DNA from: BOKV01 sp041987205
GTDB taxonomy: Bacteria; Pseudomonadota; Alphaproteobacteria; Rhizobiales; Rhizobiaceae
Reading direction: 5' to 3'
DNA length: 64,000 nucleotides
Assembly (NCBI GenBank): GCA_041987205.1
Contig: JBHIWX010000009.1
Location: 5,636 to 69,635, forward strand
The notes beneath the pieces are model-generated. The model saw only the letters and a program-made list of their open reading frames with translations. It was not told the origin of the DNA and searched no databases. Below, one piece after another: positions 16,662-26,804 of the stretch. The position numbers and the translations under genes were made by a program. Position 1 is the first letter of the stretch; each line of letters starts with the position of its first letter.

Positions 16662-17537
16662 TTGGAGATCGCCCAGCTTTTGGTCGGCGGGATTTCTGTC
16701 GGCTGCGTCTATGGTCTTGTCGCGCTCGGCTTCGTGCTGATCTACAAGGCAACGGAATCCGTCAATTTCGCCCAGGGCGACATGATGATGCTGGGCGCAT
16801 TCATCACCCTGCAATTCGTCAACGTCGCCTTTTGGGGCCTGCCCTTCTGGCTCGGTGTCATCCTGGCCGTCATTGTCATGGCCGCGATCAGCTATCTGAT
16901 GGAGGCGCTGATCATCCGGCGCCTGTTCGGCCAGCCGCAATTCGCTGTCGTCATCCTGACCATCGCCATCGGTTTCGTGCTTCGCTTCCTCGCCGGCTTC
17001 ATCTGGGGCCACGAGCCGATCACGCTGGAAACGCCCTTCGCCGGCAAGAACGTCTCGTTCGGCGGTCTGGCCGTGTCGCTCGACGAAATCTTCATCGTCG
17101 CGACGACGGTCGTGCTGACCCTCGGCCTCTACCTGTTTTTCGCCCGCACACGGCTCGGCATGGCCATGCAGGCCTCCTCGCAGAACCAGCTCGCAGCCTA
17201 TTACATGGGCGTACCGGTCAAGCGCATCCACGGTTTCGTCTGGGCGTTGTCCGGCGGCATCGCAACCATTGCCGGCGTGCTGTTCGCCGCGCGCGGATCG
17301 ATCGACCCCAATCTCGGCCTGCTCGGCATCAAGGCGTTCGCCGCCGCAGTCATCGGCGGCTTCGGCAGCCTGCCCGGCGCGCTCGCCGGCGGGCTGATCG
17401 TCGGCATCGTCGAGCCCTTCTCCGGGCGATACCTGCCGCCCGGCTACAGCCAGATCATGCCCTATGCGATCATGCTGCTGGTGCTGGTCCTCAGGCCGAA
17501 CGGCCTGTTTGCCCAGATCCAGAGCAAGAAGGTGTGA
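16662..17537 (+). CDS. livH: Branched-chain amino acid-type ABC transporter permease (LivH family)
   Basis: 291 residues, TTG start after a strong GGGAGGAACG ribosome site. It begins LEIAQLLVGGISVGCVYGLVALGFVLIYKATE and continues FAQGDMMMLGAF, the LivH hallmark. The C-terminal EAA-like loop is AFAAAVIGGFGSLPGALAGGLIVGI. About eight membrane segments are expected. It is the first gene of a tight livH-livM-livG-livF-acyl-CoA synthetase operon. No binding protein gene lies nearby, so the substrate cannot be read from sequence. Confidence 0.92.
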   Translation: MEIAQLLVGGISVGCVYGLVALGFVLIYKATESVNFAQGDMMMLGAFITLQFVNVAFWGLPFWLGVILAVIVMAAISYLMEALIIRRLFGQPQFAVVILTIAIGFVLRFLAGFIWGHEPITLETPFAGKNVSFGGLAVSLDEIFIVATTVVLTLGLYLFFARTRLGMAMQASSQNQLAAYYMGVPVKRIHGFVWALSGGIATIAGVLFAARGSIDPNLGLLGIKAFAAAVIGGFGSLPGALAGGLIVGIVEPFSGRYLPPGYSQIMPYAIMLLVLVLRPNGLFAQIQSKKV

Positions 17538-17546
17538 GGGGCGGCC

Positions 17547-18626
17547 ATGCGCATTCATCAGAAAACCGCCTATGACGACGACCTGAACCTCTTCGAGGAC
17601 CGCTACAAGGCGTTCTGGTACGTCGCGCTGGTCGTGGCCGCCGCGCTGCTGCCCTTCTTCATCAGCGATTTCTTCCTCGGCGAGGTCGTACTCGTGCTTA
17701 TCTGGGCGATCGCCGGCATGGGACTGATGATCCTCGCCGGCCATACCGGTCAGGCCAGCCTCGGCCATGCCGCCTTCCTCGCCTGCGGCGCCTACATGGA
17801 AGCCTGGCTGAACAACCAGGGCGTTCCCTTCCTCATCTCGCTGCCGGTCTCCGGCCTGTTCGCCGGCGCGGTCGGCGCCCTCATCGCCATCCCCGCGCTG
17901 CGCATGTCGGGCATCTATCTGGCGATCGCGACGCTCGCCATGGGCATCGTCGCCGAGGACGTGATCGTCCTGCTGGAGCACTGGACGGGCGGTGTCAGCG
18001 GCACTTTCGTCGGTGCCGTCCTGATGCCGTGGGGCGAGATTGATCGTTACGTCAATCCGAGCGGCTTCTACTGGCTCTGCCTTGCCATCACGATCATCGT
18101 GACGCTCGGTTACGCCAACATCCTTCGTTCCTCGACCGGCCGCGCCTTCGTCGCCATCCGGGATTCGGAGGTCTCCGCCAAGGCGATGGGCATCAATGTC
18201 GCGCGCTTCAAGACGCTTGCCTTCTTCCTGTCGTGCTTCGTCACCGGCATCGCCGGCGCGCTGATGGCGCACTTCCTCGGCGCCTTCAACTACGAGGCAT
18301 TCCTGATCACCGTGTCGATCCAGATGCTGCTGATGATCGTCGTCGGCGGCATGGGCTCGATCCACGGCGCGTTCTTCGGCGCCATGGTGGTCGGCTTCCT
18401 GCCGCAGATCATCACCGCCATCCGCCAGCAGATCACCCTCACCGCCATTCCGGGTCTCGACACCGGCATCTTCGCCGTCATTCTGGTGACCATGATCATC
18501 CTCGAGCCACTCGGTCTCTACGGCCAGTGGATGAAGACCCGCATCTGGTTCGAACTGTTCCCGCTGGCACGTCGCGACATGTTCCGGCGCCACAAATCCT
18601 ACCTGAAGACGGAGCGGCTGAAATGA
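17547..18626 (+). CDS. livM: Branched-chain amino acid-type ABC transporter permease (LivM family)
   Basis: 359 residues. After a polar 30-residue N-terminus there are about nine membrane segments. The family motifs GLMILAGHTGQASLGHAAFLACGAY and the loop VVGGMGSIHGAFFGAMVVGFLPQII are present. It pairs with LivH in the membrane. It starts 9 bp after livH, and its stop overlaps the livG ATG (ATGA). Confidence 0.93.
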   Translation: MRIHQKTAYDDDLNLFEDRYKAFWYVALVVAAALLPFFISDFFLGEVVLVLIWAIAGMGLMILAGHTGQASLGHAAFLACGAYMEAWLNNQGVPFLISLPVSGLFAGAVGALIAIPALRMSGIYLAIATLAMGIVAEDVIVLLEHWTGGVSGTFVGAVLMPWGEIDRYVNPSGFYWLCLAITIIVTLGYANILRSSTGRAFVAIRDSEVSAKAMGINVARFKTLAFFLSCFVTGIAGALMAHFLGAFNYEAFLITVSIQMLLMIVVGGMGSIHGAFFGAMVVGFLPQIITAIRQQITLTAIPGLDTGIFAVILVTMIILEPLGLYGQWMKTRIWFELFPLARRDMFRRHKSYLKTERLK

Positions 18627-19393
18627 GCCTGTTCGTCGCTGAAAACCTGTCGAAAAGCTTTGGCGGCGTGCACGCCGTCGACGGTGTCTCCTTCGAGGTG
18701 CACAAGGGCGAGGTCTTCACCATTGTCGGCCCCAACGGCGCCGGCAAGTCGACCATCTTCAACCTGATCTCGCGCTTCTACGACGTCACGACCGGACGCA
18801 TCCTGTTCGATGGCGAGGACATCACCAATATCAGCCCCGACGCGGTGATCGGCCACGGCATCGCCCGCACCTTCCAGAACATCGAATTGTTCGAGCATTC
18901 GACCGTTCTGCAGAACCTGCTTGTCGGGCGACACTCGCAGCGCAAGACGAATTTCCTGCAGCATCTCGCCTTCCTGCCCTCGGTCAGGGCTGAGGAACGC
19001 GCCCACCGCCACGCGGTGGAAGAAGTCATCGACTTCCTCGATCTGCAGGCCTATCGCGACAAGATGATCGCTGGCCTGCCCTATGGTGTCCGCAAGGTGG
19101 TCGAGATCGGCCGCGCGCTGGCCTGCGGTCCGCAACTCCTCCTGCTCGACGAACCGGCCTCCGGCCTTTCAGTGGAGGAGACGCAGGACGTCGCCTACTG
19201 GATCGAGGACATGCAGAAGGACATGGGGCTGACCATCCTGATGGTCGAGCACGACATGTCACTGGTCGCCCAAGTATCGGACAGGGTGCTCGCCATGGCG
19301 GACGGCAAGCCCATCGCGCTTGGCACGGCGGCCGAGGTCCAGTCCGACCCGAAGGTGATCGAGGCCTATCTCGGCATGGAGGACGCGGCATGA
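18623..19393 (+). CDS. livG: ABC transporter ATP-binding protein (LivG family)
   Basis: 256 residues, starting at the ATG that overlaps the livM stop; the frame is open further upstream, but only as read-through. Walker A is GPNGAGKST (near 36), with the Q-loop ARTFQNIELF. LPYGVRKVVEIGRAL replaces the usual LSGGQ signature, as is common in LivG. Walker B is LLLLDEPASGL, followed by the switch His in MVEHDMSLV. The stop overlaps the livF start by 4 bp. Confidence 0.94.
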   Translation: MSLFVAENLSKSFGGVHAVDGVSFEVHKGEVFTIVGPNGAGKSTIFNLISRFYDVTTGRILFDGEDITNISPDAVIGHGIARTFQNIELFEHSTVLQNLLVGRHSQRKTNFLQHLAFLPSVRAEERAHRHAVEEVIDFLDLQAYRDKMIAGLPYGVRKVVEIGRALACGPQLLLLDEPASGLSVEETQDVAYWIEDMQKDMGLTILMVEHDMSLVAQVSDRVLAMADGKPIALGTAAEVQSDPKVIEAYLGMEDAA

Positions 19394-20202
19394 TGGCAGT
19401 CGCCGAAGCTGTGAAGGAGAAGGCCGCCACATCCGGCGCGCCGGTGCTTGAGGTCAAGAACGTCGAGACGTTCTACGGCGCGGTCATGGCCATTCGCGGT
19501 GTCTCGCTCGAAGTGCCGGAAGGCCGGATCGTCACCATCCTTGGCGCCAATGGCGCGGGCAAGACTACGCTGCTCAAGACCATTTCCGGCGTCATGGACC
19601 CCGAAAAGGGCAAGATCCTGCTCAATGGCAGGGAGATACAGGGCATCGACCCCGACGAGATCGTGCGCCGCGGTGTCGCCCACGTGCCGGAAGGCCGCGA
19701 GGTTTTTCCCTTCCTGTCGGTGGAGGAAAACCTGAATATGGGCGCCTATACCCGCCGGGACAGCGAGGTCGGCAAGGATCTGGAGATGGTCTATTCCTAT
19801 TTCCCGATCCTGCGCGACCGCTTCCGCCAGCAGGCGGGCTATCTGTCCGGCGGCCAGCAGCAGATGCTGGCGATCGGCCGCGGGCTGATGACGCGCCCGA
19901 ATATCCTGCTCCTCGACGAGCCCTCACTGGGGCTGTCGCCGCTCCTGGTCCAGGAGATTTTCGAGATCATCAAGCGGCTCAATGTCGAGCAAGGCGTGAC
20001 CATGATGCTGGTCGAGCAGAACGCCAAGGTCGCCCTCAATACGGCGCATTACGGTTATGTGATGGAGGTCGGCCGCATCGTCATGAACGGCACGACCGAA
20101 CACCTGATGGCCTCCGAGGACATCCAGGAATTCTATCTCGGCGTCACGGGAGAGACGCAGCGGGGCCAGAAGCGCTGGAAGCGGCGCAAGACCTGGCGCT
20201 GA
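19390..20202 (+). CDS. livF: ABC transporter ATP-binding protein (LivF family)
   Basis: 270 residues. Walker A is GANGAGKTT (near 54), the family motif RRGVAHVPEGREVFPFLSVEENL follows, and the signature is YLSGGQQQMLAIGRGL. Walker B is ILLLDEPSLGLSPLLVQ and the switch His position is LVEQN, the LivF variant. A basic C-terminus (QKRWKRRKTWR) extends past the usual end. It forms the ATPase heterodimer with LivG. Confidence 0.94.
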   Translation: MMAVAEAVKEKAATSGAPVLEVKNVETFYGAVMAIRGVSLEVPEGRIVTILGANGAGKTTLLKTISGVMDPEKGKILLNGREIQGIDPDEIVRRGVAHVPEGREVFPFLSVEENLNMGAYTRRDSEVGKDLEMVYSYFPILRDRFRQQAGYLSGGQQQMLAIGRGLMTRPNILLLDEPSLGLSPLLVQEIFEIIKRLNVEQGVTMMLVEQNAKVALNTAHYGYVMEVGRIVMNGTTEHLMASEDIQEFYLGVTGETQRGQKRWKRRKTWR

Positions 20203-20227
20203 GATCGATCGCAAGGGAGGAGGAAGC

Positions 20228-22099
<1,872 letters not shown>

Positions 22100-22225
22100 T
22101 CGCGGCTTCGGCGCCGTCAGCCGTTACCTTTCGCCCACTTCCCCGTGGTGTCGTGCTGGTGTACCACCGGCAGTGACATTCCGGTGCCGCTCGGGCGAAC
22201 CGCATTTTCCGAAACGAGGTAACGC

Positions 22226-23278
22226 ATGAAACTGAACATCGAACTGCTCGCCGAGCTCTGCGCCACGCCGGCCGTTCCCGGCGCCGAAACGCGCATCCGC
22301 GACCTGATCCTGGACCGCGCCAAGGGCCTCCACGATGAACTCATCGAGGACGCCATGGGCAATGTCATCCTGCGCCGCAAGCCGACGAAGAAGGGCAAGG
22401 AAGCCCCCCGCAAGCTGCTCGTGCTGTGCCACATGGACGAGATCGGCTTTCTCGTCAGCCATGTCGACAAGAAGGGCTTCGTCTTCGTCCAGCCGGTCGG
22501 CGGCTTCGACCCGCGCACCCTCTTCTCGCGCCGCGTGCTCGTGTGCACCGATGACGGCGACTACAAGGGTGTGATGAACCCGTCCGGCAAGCCGATCCAC
22601 ATCTCCTCGCCGAGAGAGCGCGAGAAGGTGCCGCAGATCAGCGAGTTCTTCATCGATGTCGGCATGGGCGAGGAAGCCGCCGACAAGATCTCGGTCGGCG
22701 ATTTCGTCGTCATGGACGAGCCCTTCCTCGAACTGGGCGACAAATGCGTGTCCAAGGCGATGGACAACCGCGTCGCCTGCTGGCTGGGCCTGGAACTTCT
22801 GAGCGCACTCGCCAAGGACGACGCCGAGCACGAATGCGACCTCTACGTCGCCTTCACCAGCCAGGAGGAAGTCGGCCTGCGCGGTGCCAGGACGGCGACC
22901 TTCATCGTCGAGCCGGATTTCGCGCTGGGCATCGATACCACGCTCGCCTGCGACTTGCCGGGTGTCGGCGAGAAGGACCACATCACCACGCAGGGCAAGG
23001 GTTTCGGCCTGCATCTCAAGGACCGGTCGATGATCTCCGACCGCGCCATGGTCAAGCAGGTCGAGGAGATCGCGAAGAAGGCGAAGATCCCCTATCAGCG
23101 CACCATGCTGCCGGCCGGCGGCCAGGACGGCGCGGCGGCCCAGCAGACCGGGCGTGGCGCGCGCACCGTTTCCATCGTCGTCGGCACGCGCTACATCCAC
23201 ACTGTGACAGAGATGATCGACAAGGCCGATCTCGACGCGGCGCGGCGCATCATGATCGAGTTCGTCAAGGCGAACTGA
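22226..23278 (+). CDS. M42-family metallopeptidase (glutamyl aminopeptidase-like)
   Basis: 350 residues. The metal and catalytic motifs of the M42 family are visible: VLCHMDEIGFLV (near 70-81), SKAMDNRVACWLGLELL (Asp near 178), FTSQEEVGLRGAR with the catalytic Glu pair (near 213), LGIDTTLACDLPG, and a C-terminal metal His in TRYIHTVTEMID. M42 enzymes form large tetrahedral aminopeptidase particles in the cytosol. It is 126 bp after the acyl-CoA synthetase, with its own GAGG site, and ends at a shared terminator. Confidence 0.88.
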   Translation: MKLNIELLAELCATPAVPGAETRIRDLILDRAKGLHDELIEDAMGNVILRRKPTKKGKEAPRKLLVLCHMDEIGFLVSHVDKKGFVFVQPVGGFDPRTLFSRRVLVCTDDGDYKGVMNPSGKPIHISSPREREKVPQISEFFIDVGMGEEAADKISVGDFVVMDEPFLELGDKCVSKAMDNRVACWLGLELLSALAKDDAEHECDLYVAFTSQEEVGLRGARTATFIVEPDFALGIDTTLACDLPGVGEKDHITTQGKGFGLHLKDRSMISDRAMVKQVEEIAKKAKIPYQRTMLPAGGQDGAAAQQTGRGARTVSIVVGTRYIHTVTEMIDKADLDAARRIMIEFVKAN

Positions 23279-23301
23279 CCGGAACAGCGGTCGAAAGCAA
23301 C

Positions 23302-23331
23302 AAGGCCCGGGCGCAACGCGTCCGGGCTTTT
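23302..23331. terminator. Bidirectional intrinsic terminator between the two peptidase genes
   Basis: GCCCGGGCGC, loop AAC, then GCGTCCGGGC forms a 10-bp stem (one G-T pair) flanked by AA on the left and TTTT on the right. It lies in the 56-bp gap between converging genes and can end transcripts from both sides. Confidence 0.85.
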
Positions 23332-23334
23332 GCG

Positions 23335-24627
23335 TTACGGGATCGCGAAGAAGGCCTTCGAGAGCAGGTCGATGCTGTGGCCGACATCCTTGGCCCCGGC
23401 GATCTCCCGGATCGAATGCATGCCGATCAGCCCGGCGCCGGCATCGATCGCCTCCATGCCGAGTTCGGCCGAGGCGATGGGGCCGATCGACGAGCCGCCG
23501 CCCAGATCCTCGCGATACATGAAATCCTGCACCGGAATGCCGTGCTGGCCGGCCAGTTCCCGGATCTTGCCTTCGAGCCGCGCCGACACGGCGTAGTGTC
23601 CGCGATAGCTGCGCTTGAGCGCCACGCCGCCATTGAGATTGGGTGCATTGTCGTGCTGCAGCTTGTCGCCGAAGAACGGATGGTTGGCATGGGCCATGTC
23701 GAAAGACAGCAGGAAGGAATGGGCAATCGCCCGGTGGAAGGCCTCGCGCCCCTCGCCCGCATCCCCCATTGCCGCTGAAAGCCGTTCGATGGTCTGGCCG
23801 AGAAACCCGGTCATCGCGCCGAGCCAGGTGCGGCTGCCGATTTCCTCCGCGTCGAACATGGCGACCATGCGGGTCGCAGCATGTGTGGCGTCGTCCTCGG
23901 TCAGCGCGCGCAGCGCGGTGTAGCAGGAGAACAGATTGTCGAGCCGCGCGGAACTGACGAACCCGGCTTCGCCGCCCGTCGCGACCGGCGCGTCATGATC
24001 GAACAGATAGAGGTCCATCGCCCGGATGTCGGCGGCCGCCACGCCGGCGACCGAGGCCACGAGATCGCGCACGCTCTTGCAGTCCTCTCCGCTTTTGCCG
24101 GTTACGATGCAGTTCATCTTGTCGTGCGGGTTGGGCTTCATTCCCTTCTCGCGCGATTCCTTGTCGAGATGGATGGCGAGCGTCGCCGTGCGCAATACCG
24201 GCTCGGTCGAGGCGAACAGGCGCGGCGCGTCCTCGCCGGCCATCGTGATCGCACCCGAAATGCCCAGATCACGGTCGAGCCAGGTCGGCAATATCGGCGA
24301 GCCGTAGACGCTGGTCTCCAGTACCGGCATGCCGAAACTGGTCTTGATCGCGCCGGTGCGCGGCCTCAGGCACGGGCTGTCGGTATGCGCACCAACGATG
24401 CGCAGCCCAGACGAGGCGAGCGGCCCCGTTCCGCCGATCCAGGCGATGATCGACTTGCCGCCCCGGATGACGAACTGGCGTGCACCGGGCGCGCTCGACC
24501 ATGCGTCCTTCTCGCTGATCTCGGCAAAGCCGCGCGCCTTCAGATGCTCCGCCATGACACGCACCGCGTGATAGGGCGTCGGCGAGGCTTGGATGAAATC
24601 GACAAGGCTTGGCGTTTCGTCGCTCAT
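23335..24627 (-). CDS. M18-family aminopeptidase
   Basis: 430 residues of the aspartyl aminopeptidase (M18) family. Conserved blocks are VDFIQASPTPYHAV at the N-terminus, IVGAHTDSPCLRPRT (metal His and Asp), LFDHDAPVATGGEAGFVSSARLDNLFSCYTAL, MFDAEEIGSRTWLGA (catalytic Glu-Glu), and SFDMAHANHPFFGDK. The C-terminus holds GMHSIREIAGAKDV with the last metal His. The frame is open upstream, but the ATG at 24627 begins the family homology. It lies 178 bp downstream of the atzH-like gene and is probably a separate unit. Confidence 0.9.
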   Translation of the reverse strand: MSDETPSLVDFIQASPTPYHAVRVMAEHLKARGFAEISEKDAWSSAPGARQFVIRGGKSIIAWIGGTGPLASSGLRIVGAHTDSPCLRPRTGAIKTSFGMPVLETSVYGSPILPTWLDRDLGISGAITMAGEDAPRLFASTEPVLRTATLAIHLDKESREKGMKPNPHDKMNCIVTGKSGEDCKSVRDLVASVAGVAAADIRAMDLYLFDHDAPVATGGEAGFVSSARLDNLFSCYTALRALTEDDATHAATRMVAMFDAEEIGSRTWLGAMTGFLGQTIERLSAAMGDAGEGREAFHRAIAHSFLLSFDMAHANHPFFGDKLQHDNAPNLNGGVALKRSYRGHYAVSARLEGKIRELAGQHGIPVQDFMYREDLGGGSSIGPIASAELGMEAIDAGAGLIGMHSIREIAGAKDVGHSIDLLSKAFFAIP

Positions 24628-24805
24628 GATGGTCCGGGCTTTCGAGACAGGTATTTGGAATCGCGCGCGCCGCGCGCATGGCAGATCGGCAAGGGTACTT
24701 GCCCGCGCGGAGACGTTCAATACACCCATCCCGGTGATGGTGGGGGTGATGCTCGCAGGTCGGAAAATGTGGGAGGTCGAACGGCTCGCCACGAGCCAGT
24801 CAATC

Positions 24806-25192
24806 CTAGTCGATGTCGGCCATCATGGAGACATGCGCGGCGGCGACCTTCCAGCCATCCTCCGTGCGGATCCAGGTCTGCATCTGGCGACCGGTCTCGC
24901 CGGGAAAATCGTCGCGGTGGAACAAAGTCGAGGCGATGGCGAGATCGCTGCCATAGGTCGTGATCAGCGTCTTCGACAGGGTACGGTCGAAGGGCTTCTG
25001 CGCGGCGCGGAAGGCGCGAACTTCCTCGATGCCATACTGCACCTCGGCCACGCCGTAGCGCACGGTGCTGTCCGAGGTCAGGAACATGGCGTCGAGCGTG
25101 TCGGCGTCGTTGGCCAGCAGCGCCTTCTCGTAGGCGACGAAGACAGCGGTTACCTCCGCCAGCGTTTCGGGATCGTCGACGGTCACGGTCAT
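24806..25192 (-). CDS. AtzH/HpxZ-like protein (DUF3225, SnoaL-like fold)
   Basis: 128 residues. The sequence AEVTAVFVAYEKALLANDADTLDAMFLTSDSTVRYGVAE followed by YGIEEVRAFRAAQKPFDRTLSKTLITTYGSD is the DUF3225 family, which includes HpxZ of oxalurate/uric acid gene sets and AtzH of the cyanuric acid pathway. AtzH converts 1,3-dicarboxyurea to allophanate. That activity would fit the allophanate hydrolase AtzF in the same cluster, but it is inference here. Its ATG overlaps the end of the MTHFSD-like gene, so it is the last gene of the 36.4-24.8 kb set. Confidence 0.8.
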   Translation of the reverse strand: MTVTVDDPETLAEVTAVFVAYEKALLANDADTLDAMFLTSDSTVRYGVAEVQYGIEEVRAFRAAQKPFDRTLSKTLITTYGSDLAIASTLFHRDDFPGETGRQMQTWIRTEDGWKVAAAHVSMMADID

Positions 25193-25974
25193 GCCCCCGC
25201 GCGCCGGGCCAGCATGCGCGCGCGCAACTGCGACAGGAACGGGATCGTCTCGAACTGGTCCTGGCGCACCTTTTCCCATGCCACGCCGGCCGGGCGCGGC
25301 ATGGTGTTCTTCATCTCGATCAGTTCGGCCTCCGTCGCGATGAAATCGAGCGGCGAATCATGGCTTTCGATCACCACCGCCTCGTCCGGCACGAATTGCA
25401 GCGAATGCACGCTTGTCGCCATCGGCGTGTAATCGCCGATAATGCCGAGTTCGCGGAAGATGCCGGTTTCAAGATCGGCGAAGCCAGCGCCCTTGCCCGT
25501 ACGCCCGCCGGCGCGGCCGACCGCCACGGAACCGACGACGCAGAAATCGAGCGGCTCGACCTCCTCGAACTCGATGCGCTCGCCATGCGCCATGAAGCCC
25601 TGCGCCGTTGCCGCGAGTTCGAAGGAAATGTCCTGCTCGACCAGCTTTTTCGGATCGAGCCGCAGATAGGGAAACTCGCGCGTCAGATAGGGTACCGGCG
25701 TGTAGACCGTCTTACCCTCATAGAGTGCGCGGATGCGGATCGGGGTCTGCGGATGGTCCGGATTGGTCTTGACCGTGCGCGCCTGCTTCCAGGCGTCGAG
25801 CTGCGCCAGCCGCCATGCCGCGACATCGGCGCCGACGAAATTGGGGATCATGCTCCAGGCTGGCCCGATCGCCACGCCCTCGTCTTCCAGCCTGCGCCAG
25901 ATCTCGTGACGCACGACATCCTTGCCGGGATTGCGCCCGGCCCATTTTCCCTTTGCGGGCTCCTGCTCAGCCAT
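25189..25974 (-). CDS. 5-formyltetrahydrofolate cyclo-ligase-like (MTHFSD-type) protein
   Basis: 261 residues. The motif GRAGGRTGKGAGFADLETGIFRELG (near 175-199) corresponds to the nucleotide-binding RxGxGxGyxD block of 5-formyl-THF cyclo-ligase, in the GKGxGxADLE form typical of MTHFSD relatives. The N-terminal half (EIWRRLEDEGVAIGPAW, VKTNPDHPQTPIRIRALYEGKTVYTP) is also family-like. True cyclo-ligase activity is not certain. A formyl-folate role would suit the formamidase in the same operon, but that is speculation. It overlaps the cysteine hydrolase by 8 bp and atzH-like by 4 bp. Confidence 0.75.
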   Translation of the reverse strand: MAEQEPAKGKWAGRNPGKDVVRHEIWRRLEDEGVAIGPAWSMIPNFVGADVAAWRLAQLDAWKQARTVKTNPDHPQTPIRIRALYEGKTVYTPVPYLTREFPYLRLDPKKLVEQDISFELAATAQGFMAHGERIEFEEVEPLDFCVVGSVAVGRAGGRTGKGAGFADLETGIFRELGIIGDYTPMATSVHSLQFVPDEAVVIESHDSPLDFIATEAELIEMKNTMPRPAGVAWEKVRQDQFETIPFLSQLRARMLARRAGA

Positions 25975-26647
25975 CCGCCATTTCCCGTTCGAACGCCGCC
26001 GCCAGTTCCTCCAGCGGCGTCGACCAGCCGACAATGCCGCCCTGCGCCACGATCATCTCGATCGCCGACGCCTTGAACTCGGGGAAATAGCTTTCCGTCG
26101 CATCCTCGATCAGCAGGCATTCATAGCCGCGATCGTTCGCCTCGCGCATCGAGGTCTGCACGCAGACCTCGGTGGTAACCCCGGAGAAGACCAGCTGCGT
26201 GATGCCCTTTTCCTGCAGCATCTCGTGCAGGCCCGTCGCCCAGAACATGCCCTTGCCCGGCTTGTCGATGACGATCTCGCCGGCCACCGGCGCCAGTTCC
26301 GGCAGGATCTGGTTGCCGGGCTCCCCGGCGATGAGAATGCGTCCCATCGCGCCTTCGTCGCCGATCCTCAGGCCCGGCTCACCGCGCAGCCGCTTGGCCG
26401 GCGGACAGTCGGAAAGGTCGGGCTGGTGCGCCTCGCGCGTGTGCACGACGGGCAGGCCCTGCTCGCGGAACAGCGCGATCAGCGCGGCAGTGGTCGGCAC
26501 GATGGCCTTCAGCCGCGCGACGTCATTGCCAAGCGTATCGCCGAAGCCGCCCGGCTCGATGAAGTCGCGCTGCATGTCGATGACGACCAGCGCCACCTGC
26601 TTCGGATCGAGTTCGAACGCGTAGGGACGCGCGGAGACTGTGATCAT
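25967..26647 (-). CDS. Isochorismatase-superfamily cysteine hydrolase (biuret/ureide amidohydrolase-like)
   Basis: 226 residues with a complete Asp-Lys-Cys triad: Asp24 in VVIDMQRDF, Lys129 in IDKPGKGMF, and Cys162 in GVTTEVCVQTSMREANDRGYECLL. It resembles the second cysteine hydrolase of this cluster at 28358-29080 and the RutB/BiuH group of amide and ureide hydrolases. Its exact substrate cannot be told from sequence. The ATG at 26647 is preferred over a GTG 15 bp upstream because a GGTGGGGGT ribosome site fits it. That site lies inside one arm of a palindromic repeat. Confidence 0.85.
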   Translation of the reverse strand: MITVSARPYAFELDPKQVALVVIDMQRDFIEPGGFGDTLGNDVARLKAIVPTTAALIALFREQGLPVVHTREAHQPDLSDCPPAKRLRGEPGLRIGDEGAMGRILIAGEPGNQILPELAPVAGEIVIDKPGKGMFWATGLHEMLQEKGITQLVFSGVTTEVCVQTSMREANDRGYECLLIEDATESYFPEFKASAIEMIVAQGGIVGWSTPLEELAAAFEREMADG

Positions 26648-26654
26648 CTTGTTG

Positions 26655-26781
26655 ACCCCCACCCCTTACCCCTCCCCTCAAGGGGGAGGGGGATAACGAG
26701 TTTGGCGAACCGCCTCCCCCTTGAGGGCAGGCAGGCAATTTCGAGCCGAGCAAAGCGAGGCGAAGAAGAGCCGGTGGGGGT
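26655..26781. repeat. RIME/REP-like palindromic intergenic repeat
   Basis: Two nested inverted repeats are visible. The outer arms are ACCCCCACC (26655-26663) and GGTGGGGGT (26773-26781). The inner arms are CCTCAAGGGGGAGG (26676-26689) and CCTCCCCCTTGAGG (26713-26726). The composition and layout resemble the mobile intergenic palindromes of rhizobia (RIME-like), though I cannot confirm copies elsewhere. It sits between the ABC ATPase gene and the cysteine hydrolase gene, both on the minus strand, and provides the latter's ribosome binding site. Confidence 0.7.
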
Positions 26782-26804
26782 AAAATACCTCAGCATATCC
26801 ATCC

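Noticed and set aside
15870..18593. A 907-codon open frame on the minus strand across the ligase and liv genes
   Set aside because: It is antisense to genes with clear family motifs and has low-complexity Asp/His/Arg/Glu-rich sequence, typical of the antisense frame of GC-rich genes.
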